A DNA stretch of 64,000 nucleotides from Rhabdobacter roseus (lineage in GTDB: Bacteria; Bacteroidota; Bacteroidia; Cytophagales; Spirosomataceae): positions 62,001 to 126,000 of the forward strand of contig NZ_JACHGF010000012.1 in NCBI RefSeq assembly GCF_014202275.1, read 5' to 3'. Under the pieces are notes generated by a model that had not been told where the DNA came from, did not search any database, and worked only from the letters and a program-made list of their open reading frames with translations. Shown here one piece after another: positions 35,336 to 44,331 of the stretch (the stretch's first letter is position 1; each line of letters begins with the position of its first letter). The position numbers were made by a program, and so were the translations under genes.

Positions 35336-36041
35336 TGTGTTGTAAAATTCGGTTCAGTCCAATCAGTACCAGTTCTGGCACCGCAAATATGGTCGGTTTC
35401 AGACGACTTTCAAAAAAAGGCACATCGCCCCCGCACGCAAGTACCCGGCAGTGGGGGGAGATTTGCCGGTAAGCGGCGATGATTCCCTCTATTTCAGCCA
35501 GAAGCCCGTGCATAACGCCGCTCTGCATGGCGTGGTGGGTACTCTTGCCAATCAGCGGCGGAATGCCGTCCGGCTCCACCAGCGGAAGCCGTTGAGTAAA
35601 CGAATGCATGGCCCGGAATCGCATACGCAGGCCCGGTGAAATGAGCCCCCCTTCAAAAGTACCCATACGCGTAACGTAGTCATAAGTGATGCAGGTACCC
35701 ATGTCAATAACCACTAAATCTTCGTCGGGAAAAAGGAAAGTACCCCCTACGGCGGCGGCAATGCGGTCGGCCCCCAGCGTATGGGGCGTATCGTAATTTT
35801 TAAGAATGGGTACCGGCGTGTGGGCACTCAGGCTTAAAACAGGAATATTGAGCCCGAGCGCTTCCAGGAAAGCTTCCGTGCTCCGGCTTACGGACGAATA
35901 CAACAGGTACTTGGGCGGCTCCTGACGGATCAGCTCCACCAGTGCCTCAAAGCTCAGCTGGGTTTGGTAGCGGAGCAAGGTACTTTCAGAAAACCAGCCG
36001 ATTTTGGAGTAGGTGTTGCCTGAATCAACGACAATATTCAT
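35313..36041 (-). CDS. coaX: Type III pantothenate kinase
   Basis: A 242-residue kinase of the CoaX type that phosphorylates pantothenate, the first step of CoA biosynthesis. Motifs: MNIVVDSGNTYSKIGWF (phosphate-binding loop DSGNT) at the start, TLGADRIAAAVGG, and VIDMGTCITYDYV. Start is the ATG at 36041; the frame runs ten codons further. Monovalent-cation-dependent enzymes of this type lack the P-loop of CoaA. First gene of the coaX / outer-membrane protein / lptC run. Confidence 0.95.
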   Translation of the reverse strand: MNIVVDSGNTYSKIGWFSESTLLRYQTQLSFEALVELIRQEPPKYLLYSSVSRSTEAFLEALGLNIPVLSLSAHTPVPILKNYDTPHTLGADRIAAAVGGTFLFPDEDLVVIDMGTCITYDYVTRMGTFEGGLISPGLRMRFRAMHSFTQRLPLVEPDGIPPLIGKSTHHAMQSGVMHGLLAEIEGIIAAYRQISPHCRVLACGGDVPFFESRLKPTIFAVPELVLIGLNRILQHNVALQQD

Positions 36042-36086
36042 AATTGCGCAAAATTCTTCTTTTATTCGCACAAAAACTAATGGGCC

Positions 36087-37253
36087 TTGGATAGTATTCT
36101 GGAAAATGCCGCAGACTGGCTGCAGCAGAAATATGGGGGAAACACCGTCGCCAACTACCTGTGGGCGATCGCCATCCTGCTGGTGGGCTGGTTTTTGAAA
36201 GAAACCTTTTCGGCTTTGCTAAGCAGGGGGGTATTCAGGTTGGTACGCCGCGGGACCGAGAACGTCCCTCTGTCGGAGTTCATTCGTCTCATCAAACCCC
36301 CGTTTGAGTTTCTTTTTTTTCTGCTGTTGCTTTACATAGCCTCCGAGCACCTTACTATTCCGGCCCAATGGGGCTGGGCCCCCGTCAAGAAGTTTGGGGC
36401 CCGGCTGATCATCCATAAGCTGTACCTGACCGTACTTTTCGGCGGCTTGGCCTGGCTGGGCGTTCGAATCATCAAGTTCGGAGGGCTGGTTTTCATTCAC
36501 AAAGCCGTAAAAACGGAGTCCAAAATAGACAACCAGCTTGTCCCTTTTTTTCGGGATCTGTGCATTTTGTTGTTCGTGCTGACGATCGGCTTCATCATGC
36601 TGGGGCAGGTCTTTGAGGTAGACGTGCTGACGCTCGTCACCAGCCTCGGGATCGGGGGGTTGGCCATTGCCCTGGCCGCCCGCGAAACGCTGGAAAATCT
36701 CTTTGCTTCCTTCGCCCTGATGCTGGACCGCCCCTTCACCGTGGGCGACTCGATCAACGCCGGAGGAATTGAAGGCTCGGTGGAAAGCGTGGGTTTTCGA
36801 AGTACCCGCCTGCGTACCTTTGACGGGAGCCTGGTCACGATGCCCAACCGCCTGCTTACGTCCCAGTCGTTGGACAACCTGACCCAGCGGCGCCTGCGCC
36901 GGGCCAAATTCATCATTCGCCTGGCGTACCAAACCTCCCTGGAGTCCATTCGGGGGATTGTGCAGGAAATTCAAGGCTTCATCGACGAGCATCCCGATAC
37001 CCAGAAGGAGCCAGGCGTGGTGCGGTTTGATAGTTTCGGAGAGAGCTCCCTGGACATCATGATTATTTTCTTTGTTGAAACACAACAAATTAGGGAGTTT
37101 AATCGTATCAAAGAGGAAGTAAATCTAAAAATTATTGAAATAGTAGAAAAGCAGGGAGCTAAATTTGCTTTTCCAAGTCGGGAGTTGTATATTCGCACAG
37201 CTGTTGAATCCCATCCGTCTTCCGAATCCGAAGAATCTGAGCCCATTTTATAA
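36087..37253 (+). CDS. MscS-type mechanosensitive channel
   Basis: A 388-residue small-conductance mechanosensitive channel homologue. It has several N-terminal transmembrane helices (YLWAIAILLVGWFLKETF, FEFLFFLLLLYIAS), the pore helix and beta domain in VTSLGIGGLAIALAARETLE followed by NLFASFALMLDRPFTVGDSINAGGIEG and VESVGFRSTRLRTFDGSLVTMPN. These channels relieve osmotic pressure in the inner membrane. The frame begins at TTG (36087), preceded by a stop at 36078-36080, and there is no in-frame ATG near the start, so TTG appears to be used. Divergent from coaX. Confidence 0.92.
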   Translation: MDSILENAADWLQQKYGGNTVANYLWAIAILLVGWFLKETFSALLSRGVFRLVRRGTENVPLSEFIRLIKPPFEFLFFLLLLYIASEHLTIPAQWGWAPVKKFGARLIIHKLYLTVLFGGLAWLGVRIIKFGGLVFIHKAVKTESKIDNQLVPFFRDLCILLFVLTIGFIMLGQVFEVDVLTLVTSLGIGGLAIALAARETLENLFASFALMLDRPFTVGDSINAGGIEGSVESVGFRSTRLRTFDGSLVTMPNRLLTSQSLDNLTQRRLRRAKFIIRLAYQTSLESIRGIVQEIQGFIDEHPDTQKEPGVVRFDSFGESSLDIMIIFFVETQQIREFNRIKEEVNLKIIEIVEKQGAKFAFPSRELYIRTAVESHPSSESEESEPIL

Positions 37254-37304
37254 GTACTTCGGCGGTTAATACCCCTTTTTTCTAAAAAAATAGATTACAA
37301 CGTA

Positions 37305-37335
37305 TTGACAACCCGGGTTTTTCGTAGTAACATTG
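37305..37335 (+). promoter_or_regulatory. Predicted promoter of rho
   Basis: TTGACA at 37305-37310 and TAACATTG at 37328-37335 are separated by 17 bases. The second box is one mismatch from the Bacteroidota minus-7 consensus TAnnTTTG. A start near 37343 would leave a 5' leader of about 210 bases before rho, long enough for autoregulation. The rest of the 300-base gap (37254-37553) shows no gene. Confidence 0.55.
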
Positions 37336-37553
37336 CGGTCAATCTCAGCTACGAATACCTCATCTGAATTTCAAGGTACGGTCACCGGCCTACCAACCAC
37401 CCAATTCATTTTCTCACTTTCACGAAACTAATTAGTTACATACCCGTACGTGAACCCTTACCAGCCTCCATCCGTCAACCTATATTTTCTTCTGTCATAA
37501 TCACTATCAAACTTCTCACCGAGTAAAGCTATACTTTACTTCCCTATTTTTTT

Positions 37554-39347
37554 ATGCTTACAATTGAAGAATTAAACCTGAAACTTCTGTCGGAGTTAAA
37601 GGAAATCGCGGAGAAACTAGCCGTAAAAGACTATTCTAAGCTTTCCAAAAAAGATCTTATTTATAAAATACTGAGCCAACAAGCCGAAATGCCCCAAGTA
37701 GACACCAACGAAAAAGCCGAGGAAGAGCCTAAGAGAAAGCGGGTACGTCGCCCCAAAACGGACGATGCCGCCGCCCCAGCGCCCGCCCCTGTACCAGCGC
37801 CCGCACCCGTACCCGCTGAAGCCCAGGCGCCCGCCGCCGAGTCAAAACCCAAACGCCGGGGCCGGCCACCGGGCAACACGCCGCCGCTGAGTACCGAGCG
37901 CCCAGCGTCCAGCCAGGTAGTAGATACCAGCGCCGAAGTAGGCGAAGACCTGGACCTGTCTGACGACTTGGGGGTAGAAGAAGCACCGGCTTCGTCGAGA
38001 GAAAGTACCCCTACAGAAGACGCTCCGGTAGCAGAAGGGCCTCAAAATGAGTCTACTGCCAAGCAAGGAGCCACGCCTACCCACGAGGAGCGAGAACCCA
38101 AAGTACCTTCACGGCCGGATTCGGCGGAGCGCCCGGTGGCCCAAAATCCGCAGAATCAACAAACACAGGCCTCGCGGGAAGATCATACCAACAAGATCAA
38201 GCGCAACTACAACAACTACGTCCGGGAATTTGACGGCCTGATCGTCAACGAAGGGGTACTTGAAATCATGCAGGACGGCGGCTACGGCTTCCTGCGCTCA
38301 GCCGACTATAACTACCTGGCCAGCCCCGACGATATATACGTTTCGCCTTCGCAGATCAAATTATTTGGCCTCAAAACCGGCGATACCGTCAAAGGGCAGA
38401 TCCGCCCCCCCAAAGAAGGGGAGAAGTACTTTGCGCTGCTGCGCGTAGTGACCGTCAACGGCAAAACCACCGAGGAGATCCGCGACCGGATTCCGTTTGA
38501 GTACCTGACGCCCCTCTTCCCCGAAGAACGCCTCAACCTAAGTACCCGCCCCGACCAGTACTCGACGCGCGTCCTGGATCTGTTTGCACCCATTGGCAAG
38601 GGCCAGCGGGGGATGATCGTGGCGCAGCCCAAAACCGGTAAAACGGTACTTTTGAAAGAAATTGCCAACGCCATCACGCGCAACCACCCGGAGGTATTCC
38701 TCATTATCCTGCTCATTGATGAGCGCCCGGAAGAGGTAACCGACATGCAGCGCAGCGTGCGCGCGGAAGTGATTGCCTCTACCTTCGACGAGCAGGCCGA
38801 CCGCCACGTGAAAGTAGCCAGCATTGTGCTCGAAAAAGCGAAACGTATGGTGGAATGCGGTCACGATGTCGTGATTCTGCTGGATTCGATCACGCGCCTG
38901 GCCCGGGCTTACAACACGGTGGTACCTTCGTCGGGCAAGATCCTGTCGGGTGGGGTAGATGCCAACGCGCTGCACAAGCCCAAGCGTTTCTTTGGCGCGG
39001 CCCGTAACGTCGAAAAAGGCGGCTCGCTGACCATCATTGCCACGGCCCTGATCGACACGGGGTCTAAGATGGACGAAGTAATCTTTGAAGAATTCAAAGG
39101 TACCGGTAACATGGAGCTTCAGCTCGACCGCAAGCTCTCCAACAAGCGGGTGTTCCCGGCCATCGACGTGATGGCTTCCGGTACGCGCCGCGAGGATCTG
39201 CTGCTGGATAAAGAGACCCTGCAAAAAGTGTGGATTTTGCGCAAGCACATGTCTGACATGAACCAGATGGAAAGCATGGACTTCCTGCTCGACAATATGA
39301 AAGGTACCCGCAACAACGACGAGTTCCTGATCTCGATGAACCGCTAA
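37554..39347 (+). CDS. rho: Transcription termination factor Rho with long disordered insertion
   Basis: A 597-residue Rho. Residues 1-45 are the Rho_N helical domain ([20 protein letters not shown]), residues 48-215 are a low-complexity insertion rich in Pro, Ala, Glu, Ser and Gln, with runs of PAPAP and an AT-hook-like KRRGRPPG near 100-107, and residues 220 onward hold the RNA-binding cold-shock fold ([20 protein letters not shown]) and the hexameric ATPase ([15 protein letters not shown], Walker A near 357-364; [25 protein letters not shown]). Compared with the roughly 420-residue E. coli Rho, the extra length lies in the insertion. Rho uses ATP to release RNA from polymerase. Insertions of this kind are known in Bacteroidota Rho. 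Confidence 0.97.
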   Translation: MLTIEELNLKLLSELKEIAEKLAVKDYSKLSKKDLIYKILSQQAEMPQVDTNEKAEEEPKRKRVRRPKTDDAAAPAPAPVPAPAPVPAEAQAPAAESKPKRRGRPPGNTPPLSTERPASSQVVDTSAEVGEDLDLSDDLGVEEAPASSRESTPTEDAPVAEGPQNESTAKQGATPTHEEREPKVPSRPDSAERPVAQNPQNQQTQASREDHTNKIKRNYNNYVREFDGLIVNEGVLEIMQDGGYGFLRSADYNYLASPDDIYVSPSQIKLFGLKTGDTVKGQIRPPKEGEKYFALLRVVTVNGKTTEEIRDRIPFEYLTPLFPEERLNLSTRPDQYSTRVLDLFAPIGKGQRGMIVAQPKTGKTVLLKEIANAITRNHPEVFLIILLIDERPEEVTDMQRSVRAEVIASTFDEQADRHVKVASIVLEKAKRMVECGHDVVILLDSITRLARAYNTVVPSSGKILSGGVDANALHKPKRFFGAARNVEKGGSLTIIATALIDTGSKMDEVIFEEFKGTGNMELQLDRKLSNKRVFPAIDVMASGTRREDLLLDKETLQKVWILRKHMSDMNQMESMDFLLDNMKGTRNNDEFLISMNR

Positions 39348-39371
39348 GCGAAGTACCTCCGCGCCCCCTTG

Positions 39372-39425
39372 AAAGTACCTTTCGCGGCTGGCTTCGGCCC
39401 GCCTGGCGAAAGGTACTTTTATTTT
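39372..39425 (+). terminator. Terminator of rho built from an inverted motif pair
   Basis: Arms AAAGTACCTTTCGC (39372-39385) and GCGAAAGGTACTTT (39406-39419) are exact reverse complements around a 20-base GC-rich loop, followed by TATTTTAA. The arms begin and end with the RRGTACYY motif. It lies 25 bases after the rho stop and looks like a terminator, though the T-run is interrupted. Confidence 0.75.
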
Positions 39426-39493
39426 AAGGTACTTTACAACCAATGGCGGGCTTGGGGAATCTTTACTCCAATAAATAAAGCCCGACCCGGACC

Positions 39494-39865
39494 ATGAAGA
39501 ATACGACCATTTTGCTGCTACTGCTCAGCCTGCTTTTTGCCTGCCGAAAAGACGACCCCGCCGCCGAGCTGAGCGTCTGCGGCGTGAAAGACCCTGCCCG
39601 TAACCTACCCTGGCTACGGGATATCATCAAGGAGGCTAAGCGGAAAAACGAAGAGAACATCACGACCATCTCGCTGGTGGAGGTGCGGGGCCAGCCGATC
39701 ATTAACTACTACGTAAGCTATCTGTCGTGCATTGGCTGCTTGAGCTACTACTGCGACGGCTCCCGGGTGGACCTAAGTACCTTCACCCAGGCGGAACTCC
39801 GCGACTACCAGGATAACCTCTGGACGGAGTCGGGCAAAAGGGTAGTGCTGTGGCCTCGGAAGTAG
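39494..39865 (+). CDS. Small lipoprotein
   Basis: A 123-residue protein with lipoprotein signal (TILLLLLSLLFACRKDD, Cys about 17). It has five further Cys, including SVCGVKDPARNLPWLRDIIKEA and YLSCIGCLSYYCDGS, which suggests disulfides or a bound metal. No family is recognised with confidence, but 'C.V.DPLNDLPWLKEII' lipoproteins are widespread in Bacteroidota. Convergent with the next gene. Confidence 0.8.
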   Translation: MKNTTILLLLLSLLFACRKDDPAAELSVCGVKDPARNLPWLRDIIKEAKRKNEENITTISLVEVRGQPIINYYVSYLSCIGCLSYYCDGSRVDLSTFTQAELRDYQDNLWTESGKRVVLWPRK

Positions 39866-39919
39866 AGAAGAGGTACTTGAAAGGGGTACCTTTAGGCAGC
39901 GACGAAAGTAGCCTTTTCT

Positions 39920-42532
39920 CTATTCCAGCGTTTGCATCACTTCCGGGTCTTTGCTGGTGTCGGCGGTGCGAATGTGGCCGTAGGGACGCACAAACGTCTT
40001 TTTTACCCGACTGGATTTGTACAGGTAAGGTACCCATACGGCCGCGTACACAAACTGCCGGAAGATTTCGTATTGGGATTGCTGGATACTAGCCTCTACG
40101 TAAGTCCGAAAAAAGCCGTTGCTGATACCCGTGGTCACAAAAAGGAAAAACAAACTGGCACAGATGGTAATGGAGAATATACGCGGAAAGGAATCGCGCT
40201 TTTTAAAATAAAGAATAATAAGCAGGATTGAAATGCAAAACAACAGGATGTTGAAAAGTACCTCAAACACCAGCATTGTTCTGAAGGCCAGTATTTTAAA
40301 AGAGTTATCTCCGGCGAAGTAATTCCAGCCCGATGCGGTAAAATAAGCACTGGTATTGCTCAGAAGTGGCGTTAGCACCAGGAGTGGTTTGACCACCAGG
40401 CCGATACCCAGCACAATCAACCAGCCCCCGAGGGAGGTACTTTTGGCCACGGCGAGGCCCCCTCCTGGCGAATATTTATACAGCCAGAAGCTTAGCCAAG
40501 TACCTCCCGCCAAGGCCAATAGCGCAAACAGGATCATGCCGAAATTCGGGTCGCCGACCGGCGTAGATCCCGGAGGAGTTAGTTCGTATTCCAGATTAGT
40601 GACCAGCCGTTCTATGTCTTTTTTTAGCTGGGCTACCTGCTCCACGGGTACGTGATCCTGCCGGGTTTGGTATTCGTAGGAAAGTACCCAGTTGTTTTCC
40701 TCAGCCACCCACCTGGATTTAAAACGGATCACGTAGGCGTCCCGTTCGATCTCCCATTGGTCTTCGGGTACGTTCCAGGGGCCCGGCGTATGTACCTGAA
40801 TGGTGTACTGCATGTGGTAGGGGTACTTTAAGGCTACCGCCGCGGTACGCGGGCGGTTGGGCAGGTGCACGAGCTGGTCGTACAGCATTTTTCCGAGAAT
40901 CGAAAAGACATAGGTCTGCCGGGTACTATCGTACTGCCATCCGTTGGTCATTTGGTAGCGTTCCACCAGCGAAAAGTTGTTGGCCTCGCGCTGGTCGTAG
41001 TATTCCAGGGAGTCCAGTAGTTCAAAGTCGGCGTGTTTGTAGGTATCGCGGTAGTAGTTGAGGTAGTTGTTTTCGGTTTCTGAAATATTGCTTTGCTGGA
41101 AGGTATCGCGGATATCATCCGCTTCCGAGTCGAAATAAACGGTCTTGACCGAAAATAGCCCTTTACCCGCCGGGTCCGTGGGGGCAGGCAGGGTAATTTC
41201 TTCCTGCACGGTTACGTAGCCGGGGTTTTGCGGCGGAATGGCGATCAGGCTGGTTTGGCCTTTTTTCAGGAGCAGCCCGGCCCCGTAGGGAGGCATATAA
41301 AATTTATTGGCCGTACCGCCCTGCAACGAGTAGGTGCCGTCCACAAAAGCGTAGCGGTCTTTTGCCAGCTCCATCCGAACCACCACGTGGTTGAAGTTCG
41401 TGGGCGCGGGAAGGTAGTCTTGCAGTCGTGCTTTTTTGTAGGTATCCACCAGTACCGGATCGCACGCGATGTCGTTGGCGCGCAGGAAGGCGCAAAGGAG
41501 CAGGGCTTTGTCTTTGCAGTCGCCGTAGCGCTGGGCAAATACCTCGTCGGGGCGGTGGGGGCGGTGCGAGTTTTCGCCGGTTTCGAGGCCCAGGTACCTG
41601 ATCTCGTCCTGCACAAAGTGTACCGCCTGCTCGATGTACGCAAGCCGACTTCCGTTGGCTTGTTTTTTCCAGGCTTCGGTTTTAGCTTTCAACGCTCCAC
41701 TAAGCGCCGCGTACTGGTAGAAATGCAGCCCCCAGTCCACGACCTCTTGCCAGCTGCCGTACTCACTGACCTGCACAAAGGGGTACTGGGTGGCCCATGA
41801 CGGGGTGTAGTCTTCGTAGGGGGTACTTTTGATATTCTTTAAATCCCATTCATAGATGGTCGTGGGGCCTGCTGGCCGGACGCTCTTAGCCGGGGGACGA
41901 TTGAAGTCTTTGAAATGTAGCTTCCGGTCTTGGGGGGCCAAGATAGCATAGTGAATATGCGGGATGTAGTCGTAGGCCGAAAAGGTGAAATTTTCGGAAT
42001 ATTTATTTTGAAAAACGGAGTTCCAGCCGGTAGTAGAGTACATATACTCAATGCGGTCGCCCTTACGGACATCCTTCAGGATCACCGAAGCCGAATGGTA
42101 GCCATTGTAGAGGAAGCGTTGCCGGTCGGTTTCGAGGGGAAGTACCTTAAAATCGGAAGCTTTCAGGTGCGAAATAGCCTTGCCGTCCCGCCAGATGATA
42201 ATGGCGTGGAAATCAACGCGCTCGTAGGTAGGATCAAAAACCACCGAAATCTCTGAGCCGTTCTGGACCCCGCTCTCGGAAGCGATCTGCCGGATGAAGC
42301 GTTGGTAGGTCGTTTGCCGGTCGAGGTTGACCTGCCGATCGATAAAAGCTACGTAGTACCCATCCGAAAAATCTTTGGAGGAGGGAGCCTTGCCACCGGG
42401 TGAAACCGGAATGACCCAGGCGGGAGCGGGCTGAATACCCACAGAAGCAGCGGCCAGGAGCTTGAAGGTACCTACATAAAGAAGCAGCCAAAGCAGCCCC
42501 AGCGCTTTAACGGAGGTAGCGGTATGGATCAA
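39920..42532 (-). CDS. DUF3857/transglutaminase-like membrane protein
   Basis: An 870-residue protein. After a hydrophobic start, residues of about 50-260 form a DUF3857 domain (SEISVVFDPTYERVDFHAIIIWRDGK, VLKDVRKGDRIEYMYSTTG), followed by a transglutaminase-type domain with the catalytic Cys in RYGDCKDKALLLCAFLR and a His in FNHVVVRM. A long C-terminal part has four or more membrane helices (MILFALLALAGGTWLSFWLYK, LIVLGIGLVVKPLLVLTPLL, MLVFEVLFNILLFCISILLI). Reaction unknown; such proteins occur in the Bacteroidota envelope. Start is a TTG at 42532; the stop at 42557 excludes a start further upstream and no ATG follows near the signal. Ends by a terminal cytoplasmic tail. Confidence 0.85.
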   Translation of the reverse strand: MIHTATSVKALGLLWLLLYVGTFKLLAAASVGIQPAPAWVIPVSPGGKAPSSKDFSDGYYVAFIDRQVNLDRQTTYQRFIRQIASESGVQNGSEISVVFDPTYERVDFHAIIIWRDGKAISHLKASDFKVLPLETDRQRFLYNGYHSASVILKDVRKGDRIEYMYSTTGWNSVFQNKYSENFTFSAYDYIPHIHYAILAPQDRKLHFKDFNRPPAKSVRPAGPTTIYEWDLKNIKSTPYEDYTPSWATQYPFVQVSEYGSWQEVVDWGLHFYQYAALSGALKAKTEAWKKQANGSRLAYIEQAVHFVQDEIRYLGLETGENSHRPHRPDEVFAQRYGDCKDKALLLCAFLRANDIACDPVLVDTYKKARLQDYLPAPTNFNHVVVRMELAKDRYAFVDGTYSLQGGTANKFYMPPYGAGLLLKKGQTSLIAIPPQNPGYVTVQEEITLPAPTDPAGKGLFSVKTVYFDSEADDIRDTFQQSNISETENNYLNYYRDTYKHADFELLDSLEYYDQREANNFSLVERYQMTNGWQYDSTRQTYVFSILGKMLYDQLVHLPNRPRTAAVALKYPYHMQYTIQVHTPGPWNVPEDQWEIERDAYVIRFKSRWVAEENNWVLSYEYQTRQDHVPVEQVAQLKKDIERLVTNLEYELTPPGSTPVGDPNFGMILFALLALAGGTWLSFWLYKYSPGGGLAVAKSTSLGGWLIVLGIGLVVKPLLVLTPLLSNTSAYFTASGWNYFAGDNSFKILAFRTMLVFEVLFNILLFCISILLIILYFKKRDSFPRIFSITICASLFFLFVTTGISNGFFRTYVEASIQQSQYEIFRQFVYAAVWVPYLYKSSRVKKTFVRPYGHIRTADTSKDPEVMQTLE

Positions 42533-42638
42533 CGGAATTCTTTGGGGTTTACGTAATTATATACCTCATAAATGTAGGAAAAATGGAATAACCTACCGGC
42601 TTCTACGCCCATTTTTTTTCTGCTGCCAGGTACCTGGG

Positions 42639-43964
42639 CTACGGGATCCGTATTTCACGCCAATAGGGAGGGCCTTCGGCTTTTACCTGACCTTGTTCAT
42701 CTAGCGCCTGTAGGACGATTCTATACCTTCCCGATTGTATGTCGCTCGGAATAGTAGCGTACTCAAAACCTGGATATGAATTAATGGTATAGAGAACGGC
42801 CGGTGCATAATACACCTGGGAAGAATTTTGGACCGATGTAAGCTTGAAGCGGGCTCTTGGTTCATACCCACTTGCTATAAGAATGACCTTGCTACCTCTT
42901 TGGATCGTAATGGGTCCACGGATAGAGCACTCGCTTAGGTTGTTGTCGCCAAACATAGTCACTTCAAACGGCACTAAGGGTTTTGACCTAAGATGCACGA
43001 GTATACACGTCTGATCCTTTACAGGGCCGGTGCTCGTTATCCGGAGTAGGTAGTGACCGTAGGATAGGGTAGAAGGTGTTTTAAGTTTGCACCAGCGACC
43101 GTAGGGGTCACATTCTACTTCAGGTACTTCTATGACCCGGTCGGTAGAATCGACCATAGACAGGGCGATAGTGCCCGGAAGAAGATTCAGACCCTGAACG
43201 ATGAGCTCATCGCCGGGCTGTAGGCGTTTATATTCCGTATTAGTTATAGAAAAAACCTGGATAAGTCCTTGCTTCAAGACAACCGGCTGCGGTATGTGAA
43301 TCGTGGTACCTTCGGCGCTAGTAAATGCGACCTTATAGGTGCCAGGCAGCAAGTCTCTGATGTAACTTGTATTGATACCTATGTGGTTAAGCGCGCCACG
43401 ATCGCCTTTATGGGCTATGAATGAATTTGGATAGTTCTCGTTAATTTCTGCCGAAATGATTTCCCCGCTGGCTTGGTTGGTGAAGGTTACTTTTTGGGGA
43501 AGCGGATTCGCGTATAGGTTTAGCATTGGAATGTATAATCTATCTCGGGATAGCAAGTGCTCCAGAGGAGCACTCAGGGGCGCGGCGGCCAGGGGTGCAG
43601 TAGGGAGCGTCTCGACCTTATAGACCGTAATAGCAGGGGCATCTGGGTTTGTACGGTACCCTACCTCAATGGTCTCGCAACCCTTACAATAGCCAACAAA
43701 AGAATTATCCCATTCCTTGGGGAGTAGTTGGGCGTTGTAGGTTAGGGTAGCTTCCGGGGTACGATGGGCAGAAAGCGTGGGGGGAAGCGTAACGGTAATA
43801 CGCAGGTTCTTCTGGTCTATTTTTACGTTTTCGGCGGGTATTCCCGGAAACGTGATCGCTTTAATGCGGGGTTTGCCATCGGCAATGGGATCTACGGGCT
43901 TACAGCTAGCCAATAAAGCCATCAACAGCAGCCCGAGGAGGTACTTGGTGCAGAAATGACGCAT
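42639..43964 (-). CDS. Large lipoprotein, probably of repeated beta-sandwich domains
   Basis: A 441-residue protein of unrecognised family with a lipoprotein signal (LLGLLLMALLASCKPVD). The body has several strands of the type seen in IPT/TIG or Ig-like domains: LPQKVTFTNQASGEIISAEI, LLPGTYKVAFTSAEGTTIH, LQPGDELIVQGLNLLPGTIAL and IQRGSKVILIASGYEPRARFKL, each around 80-90 residues apart. It would be anchored at the cell surface or periplasm. Codon usage is slightly less GC-rich than its neighbours. Function unknown. Alone, upstream of a repeat-rich gap. Confidence 0.78.
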   Translation of the reverse strand: MRHFCTKYLLGLLLMALLASCKPVDPIADGKPRIKAITFPGIPAENVKIDQKNLRITVTLPPTLSAHRTPEATLTYNAQLLPKEWDNSFVGYCKGCETIEVGYRTNPDAPAITVYKVETLPTAPLAAAPLSAPLEHLLSRDRLYIPMLNLYANPLPQKVTFTNQASGEIISAEINENYPNSFIAHKGDRGALNHIGINTSYIRDLLPGTYKVAFTSAEGTTIHIPQPVVLKQGLIQVFSITNTEYKRLQPGDELIVQGLNLLPGTIALSMVDSTDRVIEVPEVECDPYGRWCKLKTPSTLSYGHYLLRITSTGPVKDQTCILVHLRSKPLVPFEVTMFGDNNLSECSIRGPITIQRGSKVILIASGYEPRARFKLTSVQNSSQVYYAPAVLYTINSYPGFEYATIPSDIQSGRYRIVLQALDEQGQVKAEGPPYWREIRIP

Positions 43965-44119
43965 ACGGGTGGATGGGTGAGGTGGTTGGATACAATAGCC
44001 TAAACGTACCTACCTTTGGCTAAAAAAGCTAATTTTTTGACCCTAAAATGCAAATGGCTTTTGCTTAGGTTTTGGTCCTGTCATTTTATTGATCAGGGTT
44101 TTCTTATCAAAGAATAGTA

Positions 44120-44270
44120 ACCCTGAAAGGGTGTCATGATTATAGAACTAATAGGAATTCAAGCCAGACAGAACCCCGTATGGGGTGACACCATGCACGA
44201 CTGCCACCCCATACGGGGTTTCGATCGAGGCATTTTGAATACAGCTATAAGCCTATCATGCCTTCGGCAT
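44120..44270. repeat. Palindromic multi-hairpin intergenic element (REP/MITE-like)
   Basis: Three stem-loops lie in a 150-base block between two genes. The left one is ACCCT-GAA-AGGGT (44120-44132); the centre is a perfect 16-bp stem (44172-44187 with 44205-44220, AACCCCGTATGGGGTG and its reverse complement, 17-base loop); the right one is ATGCC-TTC-GGCAT (44258-44270). The left and right ends are inverted versions of each other: reading the right end backwards gives ATGCCGAAGGCATGATAGGC followed by TTATAG, like the left ACCCTGAAAGGGTGTCATGA then TTATAG. The surrounding gap 43965-44331 has no gene. Confidence 0.65.
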
Positions 44271-44331
44271 TTTTATAAGAATGACCTATTTTATTGATTG
44301 AAAACGTAGGAAGACGTAGCTCTAAGAAAGG

